64,000 nt of DNA from assembly GCA_013399115.1 (NCBI GenBank), contig VXAA01003374.1:186239-250238 (forward strand), read 5' to 3'. Source of the stretch: Anseranas semipalmata (Eukaryota; Chordata; Aves; Anseriformes; Anseranatidae). The notes under the pieces were generated by a model, which saw nothing but the letters and a program-made list of their open reading frames with translations, had not been told where the DNA came from and did no database searches. Shown here piece after piece: positions 25,255 through 37,900 of this stretch. The translations under genes were made by a program, and so were the position numbers. Positions within the stretch are counted from its first letter, which is position 1. The number at the start of each line of letters is the position of its first letter.

Positions 25255-25530
25255 TTACGCTAATTCCTCCTCTCCCTTCGGCCCCTGCTGCTCGAGCAGA
25301 GGCAGCAGACGCTCTCTCGGCACGTGACCGGCAGGGCGCTCGCAGAGGGCGCTTCCAGCCCGCGGCTCCTCCACCGCTGCAGCCTCCCCGCTGCCCGCCG
25401 AGGACGGGGTGCTGCTCGGGCTTGGCCCCCGCGCCCACCTTCCCCTTCCTGAGGGGGTGCTGCTAATCCCATTTCCGCGGTCCGGGGTCTGCAGTCTAGA
25501 CGCTCGAGGCAGCAAGGTAAAACCACGCAA
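25255..25530. promoter_or_regulatory. CpG island with E-box, upstream of ELF1 start exon
   Basis: A hand count gives roughly 24 CpG in about 240 bp of GC-rich sequence. GGTCACGTG (minus strand; plus 25321-25329) is a USF/MiT-type E-box. The position, about 9.5 kb upstream of the start-codon exon, suits an alternative ELF1 first exon or an intronic enhancer promoter. A GTAAAA donor-like sequence follows CAGCAAG on the plus strand near 25515, so plus-strand transcription is also possible. Confidence 0.6.
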
Positions 25531-28500
25531 CGCGGAAGAAAAGCGGCAGCAATTTCTCTCTCCGGTGCCACAGCACGGCTCATGATTCACGCAAGGTGCT
25601 TGGCTATCCCTGCGAGCGCCAGTGGTGGTGCTGAGGCTTCTGAGGGCCGCTCAAGGTTTTTTATGTATTCTTGTATGACAGCTACCTTTGCTTTTGTGTA
25701 CGAACATCATACGTTTCAGAGTTGCACAGTTTTCACAAATAAAGATGTATATTCTAACAAATCACCCAAGGTTGCTCAGGCAGTTTCCGTACTGGGCCAA
25801 GAGGTCCATTTTGCTAAAGCGAACAATATAGGGCAACACTCCTGCCACTGCACCACACAAGCAAGCGTGAATCAAACGCTCAAGCAGAGCATTATTTGCT
25901 CATTTCTTTAACCTAAATCTTTCTTTAAGCAACTTTTTAACCCTTCAGACAAGAATCACAGACCCAATCAAAAGCAAAACAAAACGAAAGTCTACCAGAG
26001 CTCGTGTTGGTAAACGGCACGGCACAGGCCACAGAGCAGCACAACCAACACTCACCGTAAGCTCCTTTCTCAGCAAGTTGTTGAACAAGCCTGTCAGTCT
26101 TTTGGAGATTTTGGCTCCAGATTTACAAGAGCGCTCACACTTATATTTAAGTTAGCATTGCGGTTAACAATGACACACGGGTAAAACAGATAGAAACGTC
26201 AGATTTTAGAACTTATCGGTTAAAACACATTTTTGCAAACTGTGTATGAAGCTTTTTAATCTATTTGTCACAAAGATCCTCACTTAACTTTACTAAAAAA
26301 TACACGAAGTACTCGGACATGCATTTGCAATGATCATACCACAGGATTCACGGGCAAAGTTCTTTGCACGAAGCGAGAGGTGATCTGCTTTCTCCAGGCT
26401 GGATTCGGATACAGCTCCCATACGGTGCCCCAGCCCACGTGCTCTGTGGGCATCCCTATGAGCCCATGTTGTCACCCGATCAGCCACAACCATCGGGATT
26501 AATTCTTCTTCTAAGATCTTTCTGAAAGAGTTTGATGAGGGAAATAACACAAGTAGTACCACAACAGTTAGACTTTTAAGGGCTTGGAGAATGCAGTACT
26601 GTTACTAACACAGTCACGGAGTTATTTATGAGGTTGGGACAGGAAAGACACATCTCAGTCAGCAAATCTCTCGGAAAAATGAGCCAAATATCCTACTTTG
26701 TCAAAATCACAAAGCTGGTGTTTGCACTAAGCTTTTATACAAATTGAAAAAAAAATGCAAAAAGCAGACAAAGCAAAGCAAACAAACAAAAAAAAAGAAA
26801 CACACCCAAGTGTCAACACCTCCTAACGTTTCACAAGTAGAAATACTTGATTCAAAAAAGCCTGTAGAAACAGGAATGAAAGGTAATATAAGAAGAGGTG
26901 CAAAGTACCAAACCTTACCTACAGTCAGGTAAATTGATAAGAGACAGTTGTAAACAGGAAAGTAAGAGATTTCGGTCAGACTTCACGAATACCCTCCCAG
27001 TAACCTCCAGGACACACAAGCCTGTTTTTTTTTTTCCCCACCGCTTGTCTTTTCTAATGTCACTGCTTTTTTGAGCGTGAGAGCATTCAGCTTCATTTTT
27101 TGCTTAATCACGTTCTTTTCTTTAACTCGGACAGCATTCATTAAGAAGAATTCATATAGGCCATGATTGTTCCGTTCTTTTCAAGGGCACCCCAAAACAA
27201 ACTAGATGTTTTCACACCAGTCTCCTAAATCAAGGCATCAGGCCTGTTACTGCTTTTGTAAGGTAAACTCTTCTGCCTGATTTCTAGTTTACCATATTCT
27301 ATGGATCACCATAGCTGCAGCTCATATCAGCTACACACCTAATGAAAAATATTTAAAAGGAGGGAAAATGATAAAATGAGGGAGCTGGGCTTTCAAACTC
27401 GCCGGCTGAAGGGCTCAAACGCATTTGGGTTAGGAGGCTGAAAGTGCACGTTTTCCCTTAGCACAATGAGTCACGGCCCTGAACTCGTACGTGCTTTCTG
27501 CACGGGTAACCTGTATTTGCGTTCCTGGCCACAGCTCACCATGGAAGAGGGTAAGAAGTAAGAAAATACCCCAGACATGCTCAAGTAAACACGCTTAGTA
27601 AGCTCTCCCATAGCATGCAGGAAAGGGAGCAAAGTCACCTGCCGAGCAGTTTGCTCTGAACTCAAAGAATGCTCCCAAAACGTTAGTTTAAAACTGAACT
27701 TGAAATCGGAAGCAACAACGAAAAAGCACCAGCAGCACGCACACACAGGCGCGCAGAAAAGGGGGGAGAGAAATGGCCTTGGTTAGCGAGGGTAAGCATT
27801 ACATAGCCGGAGGGCCTCCGAAAACAAAACAAAACAAAAAGGCCAGGCTCTCGCTGTAACTTGTTTGGTACACAAACCACCTTGTTACTAGACAGCCAGC
27901 TACTTATGGGTGTGGAGCCGCACAGCACGCACAAAGAGCTCTGTGTGCAGGTTATCCAAATAGTCCCATCTAGTTTAGCCGCATCGAATGTACCTTTCAC
28001 CATTGTACCCAGCAAAAGGACCGGAATTACCTTGCCTCCCTAAAAGTTTCTGAGCCTTCCTCCTCGTTCCTGCAGAGAGATGGCAGCTTTGGGTTTTATC
28101 ACCCTCCCTCAGTCTTTGTCACAATCCTTCCTCCTTTCCCCTGTTAGCATCTCCAGCATTAACTCTCCTGATAACTTTGTTAAGAATACTGTTCTGAGAG
28201 GCAAACACTCCTGTGTTTCTCTCATTTCCCACGTCTATACGTTTGTCTCCTTTCAGCCAGTTTTTAGCAAGGTAATCACCTATGTCCAGGTTCCAGGTGT
28301 TCGCTACGTCGGACGTTCACTGAACGCCTGTGCTGTTTTCCCAGAAAACCTCCTTGTTCAGCATCGCTGTTTCCCGAAAGCTGCTGCAGGGTGAGATCAA
28401 TCAGGCTGTCTAAATTGGAGCAGAGGGAGAAGGAGCATTAACAAGATGAAGGGTGCAGGCATTTCTGCTGCCCGGAACATCTATCCAGGACGTAACACGT

Positions 28501-29429
28501 GGCAGATCTGATTCACTGAAATGTCTGCAGAAAAATGCCAGGTAAAGAACCAAGTGCAGAACAGCGCATCCAAAATCACGCCCTTAAAACCTAAGCAAGG
28601 TGGCAGAGAGCTTACACAGTTACAGTGGGGAAGAACAGTCACTCAACCCATAATTAAGTTAGATAATACTTTACAAACTGCCAATGTTTAATATGCTCTA
28701 AAAAGCCATGTGTCCACTCATATTACTCTGAAAACACATGTGCTTCGTGATACTTAGGGTAAATAAAATAATAAATACATTAACTTGCAGATATGTAGGA
28801 TAAGACAAACTATTATTCTCATGCTATTTGAGAATTTTTCTTCTTATAGATCAGCATAGCTTAAATTTTATGTTCTAAAGCATTTGGATAGGGTGGGATT
28901 AGGAAGGGAGACTATTTGTCTGGGGAATTTCAAAGCAGCGAACTTGGCTATTAAGAGAACATAAACTATCTCCTGGCTTGCTGCTAGACTAGCAGTTCCC
29001 ACTGTGGGGTTTCAAACAGCGACAAAACACGAGTCAAAGACCAACAAGATGAATATAAAAAAGGCAAAAAGTTTTCTCTTAAGAGTTTAGTGGAAAAGGA
29101 GCAGGGCCCGCAAAGGTCCCTGCAGGGAAGGCAGCGTCTGGACAGGCCAGTATTTCTCATTTCATAATGTCTGGGGAAATGTTCGCTCCGAAGCCCAAGT
29201 CACTCTCGTACGAGCACACACCTGCTCCGAGGAGACATGGGAATTCAGCGCTAACGAACTAGAAACAGAAATTTACGAGCGTGGCATGAAAAGGCCCCCA
29301 AAATCTGGGTATTTCGGAAAGTTTCAGAGCCCCCGCAAAGCAGGTGGAGAGAAATTCAAGCCTCACCTCTTCCTCATTTCATCACTCAAGTTCCTGCCTC
29401 TTTTGCAGAACTGAATGGGGAAAGGGCTG

Positions 29430-29560
29430 CCGCGTGCGTCCCTGTGCTGCCCGGCCGCGGCTCCCGGCCGCGGAGCCGGGGGGAACCAGAGCGCCCGGGG
29501 GAAGGTCCCTCCTCTAGCCCACCACGCAAGGAGCTCCTCGGCAGACCTCAGCTCTGGCAC
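29430..29560. promoter_or_regulatory. Small CpG island
   Basis: A short, very GC-rich block with two CGGCCGCGG-like elements about 20 bp apart, and about a dozen CpG in little over 100 bp. Flanks fall back to ordinary composition. It may belong with the larger island at 31.3 kb. Confidence 0.45.
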
Positions 29561-31254
29561 GAAAACTTTCAAATTATCAGAGAAACCAGAGATGAAAAAA
29601 GCATTTTATCTACCACTTCCACCCTACCCTTTCCTCTCCCAGTACGACACTCAACCTGTACAGAGCTGGGGGGGGACGAGAAAAAGAAACAAGGGAAAGC
29701 TGAAGTTACAGTGGAAGATTGACTGGTACCATAAACGAGGTAATACGGGAGGAGGTTGTTTTACGTATTTTCTAATCCATCCCTTCACTTGTCCCCCAGC
29801 CTCCTTTATTTTTCTTTTTTTCTGTCACCTAATATTTGATCTAATTGTGATTGTGAAGTCTGAGTTGGCTGATGGCAAAGTCTCAGTTTCCAACCAAACG
29901 TGGTTTGCTGTGATCACAGATGCAATTAATTAATTTCACAATTGTGGGTGGGAAAAACAAACAGACAAACACAATACCATGCCTTTTGTCAAGGTACCAT
30001 AAGCTTCAAGCAGAGGATCTCGGAGGCTTTCCTACACGCACCCTCCAGGGCTGCGTGTCCCATTCGCACCTTTCCTCTCAAACACCACAGCAGTGAGAAA
30101 AACGGTGCTCAAAACTAAAAGAGAGGTCAGCACAAGCATCCAGACACGGAGAAAAGCTTCCAGAATGACTTCGTTAGGAACAGAAGAGCTGGTGCCTTTC
30201 ACAGAGACAAAATTCAGATTTTTAGCCCTGTGGCCCTGGCTCCTGGTCCTGCAGAAACTCAGGGGACCAGACACTGCTCCCGCAGTGTCAAGACACCATT
30301 GAGAGCTACAAACGGTGCCTACTGATTCATAACCCAGGAGAGGTCAGGAAAAAAAAAAGCAAAGAACACAAAAAAGCCCTTATCTAGCTGATCTCACCGC
30401 CCTCCAAACCCCTCTCTCTCCTCCATCCAGAGGATGAACCCCTCAGACTAAAAGCCTCTACTTTAAAGAGCAGGTAATGCAGAAACGTTTTACCATGCAG
30501 CAAAGAAACCTCTCTATTCATTGCTGGCTAATTAACACATAAACAGTTGGAAAAAAATACAAATACAAACATTCTGGGAGTTACACCATCACATGAGGAA
30601 GAAAAGAGCATCAAATCAGTCAAAATGGCTGAAATTAATCTCCCCAGTTTCAGTTCTAATATAATTTTGATGTGTGCAGTACTCAGTTCTCTAAAATCTG
30701 ATGCGGAGGAAGATACTATTAGGGTTCTTGCTTCAATAAAGTAACTACGTCGTAATAATATACATATCTTTAGAAATCATGAGATGCTGATAAAAACCAT
30801 TATATCATTTAAAGTACAAATTTTCATGTGCTTTTTCTGTGTGTTTTTTTTTTTTTAATTTCAGAATACACATGCAATGCCTTGTTTAACTGAAAGCCAG
30901 AAACTCCTCAGAAATGGACCCTCAAGTGAATTAGGAGGAAAAAAAAAATCATTCCAAAGATTAGCAGATCTTACAATAAGAACTCACCACGTTGAGTAAG
31001 ATGGGAATTATCTGCCCAGAAAGACGTTCACGAAATTGCGTGATTTCACACTCAATCCTTCTGTTTCTCATAGGCATTTGAAAACTCCTATACCGGTAGC
31101 AGCGAAAAAAGAAATATTGGACCCCAGCTCTCCCTGCTCCACTGCAACTCCCCTAGTTACTATTTTACAGTTTATGCTTCAAGAGTTCAAGTCCTGCTTT
31201 CTCTTGAGCCAATTAAATTCTGATCTTTACTCTCAGGTATCTAAATAAGGGTCT

Positions 31255-31960
31255 CGGACGGATAATAAAATCCCGAGCGAGTGTTTTCTCGCGGAGGCAG
31301 CTCTGTTGCACAATGGCTGTGCGCGGCAGAAACCAGAGCCACCTCTGGGCGCATCTGCTCCCCTGCTCGTGGTTTAACTGACAGGAAGCAGAGACGGAGA
31401 TACCAGGGCCGAGCGACAGGCGCTTCCTGCCGGCGCAGCGACATCTCCTCGCCCGGCGAGCCCGTCCTCCCGCGGGGGCTGCAGCCTCTCGCGAGGAGGA
31501 GGAACTCGGAGGCTCCCTCTAAACAAGAAAAAAAAAAAAAAAGTGAAATAAGTGGTGCCCACCCACGGGAAGCCGGTCAGCTGGACGGGTGGAAAGCAGT
31601 CAGGTCGCGCTTGTCGAGACGTGGCTCCCGAAGGGCACCGAAGCGCAGGGTGAGAGGCTGGTTGCAAGGTCTTGCTCACCACAGCCTGGGACAGCACGCG
31701 ACCAGCTCCGGACGTTCGGGCGGTTGGCCTTCCTCAGACAGGCTTTTAAGCCACCGAGGAACCAAGTGACTGGGTGTTATAGATGAACACGCAGAAGTCT
31801 TCAGAAACGAACCGCAGCCAACGGCAGCGACCATGCTGCCGACCACGTCCACCTCACGGGACCGTCCTGTCCGGCAAAAGGGGACAGGCTGGACGGCCGG
31901 CGGGGCTCCTCTACCACCAACACCTCGAGGAACGCCTGTCACTGCCACAAAACTGAGACG
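31255..31960. promoter_or_regulatory. CpG island with TCTCGCGAG element
   Basis: About 24 CpG by hand count in 31261-31510, with scattered CpG to about 31950. TCTCGCGAGG at 31487-31496 matches the TCTCGCGAGA promoter motif common in vertebrate CpG-island promoters. It is a plausible alternative promoter for ELF1 or a non-coding RNA. Strand is not determined. Confidence 0.6.
31487..31496. promoter_or_regulatory. TCTCGCGAGA-type promoter motif
   Basis: The palindromic core CTCGCGAG sits in the middle of the CpG island. This element is a known activator of TATA-less CpG-island promoters in vertebrates. The last base deviates from consensus. Confidence 0.4.
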
Positions 31961-34900
31961 CTGAAGAACCACTGAGTGCCAACAGGATAAGCACGAGAGT
32001 TACCGTGGCTTAGGGAAGCAAAGAATCAACTGGTAGACGCAGCAAAGTTTCAGCGAAAAGCAGGAACTCCAGAACAGCGTGGCATCTCGTTCGAACACTA
32101 CTTATACGGGAAGCAATATGCTATTCTCAGCCTCTCTCTAAGCAGTCTTCTGCTCAGTCCCAAATAGCCCCATAATGTAGCCTGTCAGAAAACATCTCCT
32201 TAGCCAGCCTAAAACGCTATACCTCCAGGTACGGCAAGAAATTATTAAGATGGCCCCATATCCTTCACTGTGACAGAGGTATAAAACTGAGCTCAAAATT
32301 GCTTTTGCTGTCTCTGCAGGGTTGCCCACTAAAGCAGTAGGAAACGTAGCACTTGTATATTAAGTTGAGGCTTAAAGTAACTGGTGGATATCTAGTAGAT
32401 TTAACTATCACCTACTAATACGGTCTAGGAATGTTTTCTGCATAAATTCAGAAGCAGCAAAAAAAAGGATTTCATGGAGCTTCTGCCATTTTACCCTTTA
32501 TGGAACCAAGGTTCTCCACCCCCATCCCAGAACAGTTTGTGAATAAAAATGCATTCAAATGGTGACTGGCACTTTTAGTAGAACAGCCATCTCAAAGTCA
32601 GCGCTTTGCTATTTCTTGAAGACAATCAGGCTCCAAATTCTTCTGATTTTGAACTACTAAACTGTTCTGTAACTAGGTTCCTTTGACAGAGCCCGCTACG
32701 TCCCCAGCTTTCACACGTTCCCATCTGAGCTCTGTGACCACCTGGATTATTCCAGAGAAGTGCAGCTGGCCAGTGCTTCAGAAAGCAAGACTACGTCCCT
32801 CTGTGTCGTGGGCCTTGATCCATTCATGGCCTTCGAAGTCAGAAGAAGCCCTCAGTGGGACCCATCAGAGGCCAGCAGAAAGCCTCTGGAAGAACTTGTA
32901 GCAGAAGCTCGCTCCTGCAACATTTTGAAGTCCACTTATGACAGAAGTCCCACCCTTGACAAACAGTCAAGTTACCCAGAGCAGCCAACAAATTAAAAAA
33001 GATACAAAGTAATGGTTGCTCAAAAGCCTTTCTGAACAAAAAAGCCTTGCAGCATGATCTCAACGTTACTAAATTTTGCTGGATTGGCAAAAGGACTTAG
33101 AAGAGCACTGAAAAAAAAAGTATTTTCCATCTCAGATTCCAACAATACTATGTAGCCAACAGCATTTTATAGATTTGCTTCTTAGTTTGTAAGTCACGTT
33201 GGTCATATCTTGCAACATGTACTGGCAGGATTCAGTGTTTTCCTAAGAAAACTGGGGTGGCAGATGCTGACACCGATCCAGAAATGGTTTACTCTCAAGC
33301 TGGATATTCTTTTTAACCCTGAAAGTTCATCCGTGCCCTGCTAATGAACGACAGATATTACAGCAAACATTTAAAGATTCTTGTATGTCTTTATTTTCAG
33401 GGTATATTGTACTAGCCCTAAGTGTAACACAAAGGAGTTATATTTACAAGCGTAATTATCTCTAACACATTGCTTATATGCTATTAAATTAGCCAAAATA
33501 TAATGTAACACGAGTATAGGGCTAGAAATAATGGTAAGAGTGTTCTTTTACAAGTGATTTTCATTTCGGGGCAACTAAAGGCTAAGTTTTCAAGCTCTGT
33601 ATATTTTAACTGAAAACGGGAAGGACAATGTTGTGGTATCTCCATTTACAAAAATTAAGAAAGCAAAGCAGAAATCGGGATTTCTTAATTCTTACAAAAT
33701 TGAAAATGCATTCCCTGAAGAAGCTGCTGCATGGCAGCAGCAAGGCATCAGCACGGCCTGAGCAGCCCGCTTAGACGTTTCTTCATCTAACTCGGTTACG
33801 GCTAACACGGGAGGAGTGGTCTCCACAGAACTGCCTGTCCTGCAGAACAGCTATGAGTCAACTTGTTTTGTGCCTCCAAAACTATCAGTCTGCCTGCCTC
33901 GCTCCCGTGGTGTTTTTCCGGGTAGGTAGGAGGAATCACACCTCAGCAAAGCACCACGCGGAGAGAGGAGCAAAAGCGAAACCGGGCAAAGCGACATCCA
34001 CTGACCAGGCTTCCCCAGGCAGCAAGACATCAACTGCATTCACAGATCTCTATTTCCCCCTTGAACAGAGGGGAACACGGTTTTTAATCCTATGGCGGCC
34101 CTTTCATAAACATCCCAAAGACGACATTTTCCAGATAACCCAGGAATTTTTTACAGTGTTGACTTACCAAGCAGAGCACAGTAACCAGCTTATAACTGTT
34201 TGCACTACGAGGCAGTACAGTGCAATGAGTTAATAATTTATCGCAGCATTGCTCTTGGCAACTGACCATAATCAACTTTTCAAATTCTTCCTAGTTTTTA
34301 TAGTCTTAGCAATAATACAGCATCCTCAGAGCTGCAGATCTATCTTCACATTTCCTAGCCAAAGTAAAAGCTTTGATCTTCCCCAACACCTGCTTTCCTC
34401 TCATATTGTTTCAGGCTCAGAGCAGAGGTCATCATTTCGTTTCAAAACCCGATTTAGCAGACAGGAATAACTAGAATATTTTTAACAAAGCAAGATGTTA
34501 ACAACATTCTTTCAGAAAGCTGCAGCAGTACAGTTCTCATCCCCGTGTTTCCTTCCCCCTCTTCTCCCAGAAGGAAAGTGAACGAAAAAGTCCAAGCTTT
34601 ACCCTCCACCAAAAATGCTGCAGACTTTTATTTTCACATGTTCTCCAACTAACATGCAAACACCTTTTCCTCTCAGTTTATGTTATCGACACTTACCCCA
34701 CTACATAATTCTTGGCAAAACCTAATTTATCGGTGAACAAACTCCTCTCAACCAGAGGGATCTAGATGTAGGGTTCAGATAATTCATTTAGAAAACAAGC
34801 TTTTAATGGCTTAAAATGTGGTACATAGAAGAGAGTTAACTGTCCTAATGATTTCTTCACCGAAGATTCAGCTGCGGACAGTTGCCTTGTCCCAAGGACA

Positions 34901-37900
34901 ACTGTGCTACTTCATTCCTTATTTTTCAGCCCCAGCTTACGATTTCTGTTCCCACAAACTCCCTGGCTCCACCGCTCCTAAATCAGTCCCAGCCTGGGTC
35001 ACCAACAAGCCAGGCAACTTCGCATGGCATGAACCCTCACTTGCTAATGCGGCTGGTTTCAGCTGAGCCAGATAAGGGATTGCTCACACGAACAGTTCAG
35101 ACTGTGGATGGGAGGGGAGGGCAATCAAACACAGGGAAAATCCTGCTCTATGACAGAGGAAGAATTAGGGTGGTACGCCCAAGCAGCACAGAGGCAGCTG
35201 GAGGGGAACTCCCACAGCCTCCACCACAGAAACACCTAGGCACAAGCATGCCCACCTCTGGCAGTTCGGCTGAAGGAAAGTTTAAAGCAATTAAATCAGA
35301 CTGGTGCAAGTTTGCATGCACACAAGAACATGTCTAGAGTTTAAATCACAACTTCAGCTCAACCAGTGCAACTTGCTGTTGAGTCGAGACCCTAAGGGCA
35401 AGCTAAGGGCCTCGGCAGATGCCACCTTGCCAAATGAGAGGTGCAAGGGTTTACAGCCCATCACCTCCAGGACAGTTCATTGCCTGAGTTAAACTTGCTT
35501 GGTCCAAACCTCCCTTCTGCGCTTCAGGGCACATCCACTTTAAGCACTGCTGCGTGGGTTTAACAGGGTGGTTCAGCGACCGGGGTGGTTACGCACACAA
35601 CCTTCAGTCATGAGTAAAAACGAGCAGCTGGGGCGAGGTCCGAGCACATTCAATGCGCACATAAGCCTGGTAAACACAGGCTGTGAAGATACCAGAGACG
35701 GCATCGAGCATCGTTCCCCATCCAGCCTGCAAGCACCGAGCTTGCTCACGACAGACAGCGCAGCAGCGGGTTCTTCCAACACAGCCTCCACAGAAATCCA
35801 GCTGCTTTCTCCACACAGGCTCCTCTTTTCCTGATTTCACCTCATCCAGAGGTTCTCATGTAAAGCACCAAAATGAACCCACAAAACTTCCCACTGATTT
35901 TTTTTTTTTTTACAGACACGCAAGGGGACACAGCAGAAACCCTGGCAGTTCACATCCGTGCACCACGGATGGATCGGCGGTCCTGGATCTCTCCTCGCAA
36001 AGCAGTGGTTATTTTACCCAGCCAGCTCTTTGCAGCTACTGTCTTCCACCTCAAATGCACACATTTTAAATCCCGGTGTATCAATATAATGATGTCCCAG
36101 TTCTTTTCAGGTGTTTACAAAGCCTGGCAGTACAAGTTAACAAAATGTTTCTTAAGTTCATCTGAAGATAGGGCATGCGTAAGGGAAGCTTTAAACATTA
36201 TGAACATCAGAAGCAATACACAAAATATATCCCTTCTACTACATGGCTTAGAAGCTATTACATCTTTTCTGTAAATATCCCTGTTATTTTTAATCAAAAC
36301 ATTTGCAACATGGAGTCCTTATTTTGCAGTTTGGCAGAAGTTTTCTGACATTTGTTACTATTGAGAATTACTTCTAGTCCATTACCATTGAAACAACATT
36401 TAATACAGCTCATTTGAAGGATCATATTAAAAGACAATTAGCTTTTGGCTGAATATTATATTACATAAAACATATATAATTACCAGAAGGTCACATTTAG
36501 GAAAATTTTCTACCAATAGTAATTTTCTTCTCAGTTTTCCCCGCAGGAAACCCCCCTACCCCTGTCCATTTTTAAATGGCCTGAATTAATAGCTTACTAT
36601 ATTGTGGCTCCATCAGACAAATTACAATTTTACTTCTCTCAGTTGCTTCAAAAGCAACTTATTTCAATGTTGCTTTTAGCTGATACTGTAAGAAATACAC
36701 TTTTTAAATAGAACAGGTCCAGTATTTTTCAAAATGCTACAAGCTGTAGCTAGCAGTCAAGCAAACTTGAAACTGTTTCTCAACACAGAAAGTTTCATTT
36801 TCATTCATATGTCTAAACCACCTTTGTAAAGAAAAAAAGTCCCCAAACAGACGCTTCCTCTCCACAGTTCCTTCTTTTCTCTTTTTGAAATAAACAAAAG
36901 TATTTAAAATAAAAAGAGCAGGATTCCATTCTCTCAGTAACATGCCAGGGAAGGCACCTGGCACTCACAGAGTGCTCCACAAGCTGGTTCGGACGTGCGT
37001 GCGGCCAGTAAAGTAAATTCTTGCAATTTGTGCAGGTTTGCCATGCTCCCTGCTCCACGGCATGTCAACTTTTAAATTATTTTCTTGATAGCTAATACCC
37101 TCATTCAGCTCCCGTGCTTAATATACAGGCATTGTTACAATTTTTGAATAGCTACGGCGAGCAATTAGCTTACAGAGGCTCTGGAGAGGGGAAAAATAAT
37201 AGCACAAAATAGCAAACCTACCAAGAGAAAGGGAGTGGATAATGTAACAACCACCTCCAAGGAATACCTCAGGCCAGATTCTGCCTTCAGCAGGCAATAT
37301 GCAATTCCTGGTGCCTTCAAGATAGAGTTTTCAAGAAACCTGTTCCTAAGAGGGTCCTCTGCTGGCTGGAGAGACAACGTCCATTAAGAACAGGCCATGT
37401 CATCACGTTCTTGGGAAATTACTCGTTAGCTCCAGAACTACCTAGCATGGCACACGTGGCACGCACACAGAGGAGAAAACTAACAGTATCCTTGTCAACT
37501 TGCTTTTAACTTGAAATTGAGTCTCGTTGGAAGACCAGGTTAAACATTAATTCTCTGACAGTGGTCAGCCCTAGGTATCACAAGCTGTAACCGTAGTTTC
37601 ACAATCACATTTTGCCGTTTCTTTCCCTAGCTGCAACATAAAACTGAACAAACACTGAGATAACTTGGAACTGGAGAACAGCAGAAGTGACTTGATACAA
37701 AGCTCGTAAAAGCAAGGTAGCTTTCTCCTAACCTGTCAGTTTTATTAAGTGTTAAAATACCCCATGAAAAACACAAGTAAATCTAGATAAAACATACAGA
37801 ATGATGAAAAAATACATGCAGCTACAATATATATTAACATATTCTTTTTCTTTCAGCAGCAGACGCAGTTTGAGTCAAGCTCACCCCCATTCTTCCAATT

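Noticed and set aside
29415..29933. 172-codon plus-strand frame starting in the small CpG island
   Set aside because: The first part is GC-island read-through and the rest is ordinary intron with no conserved motif.
35899..35915. Long T run followed by ACAG, a strong-looking plus-strand splice acceptor
   Set aside because: No coding potential or matching donor downstream; T runs of this length are frequent in the window.
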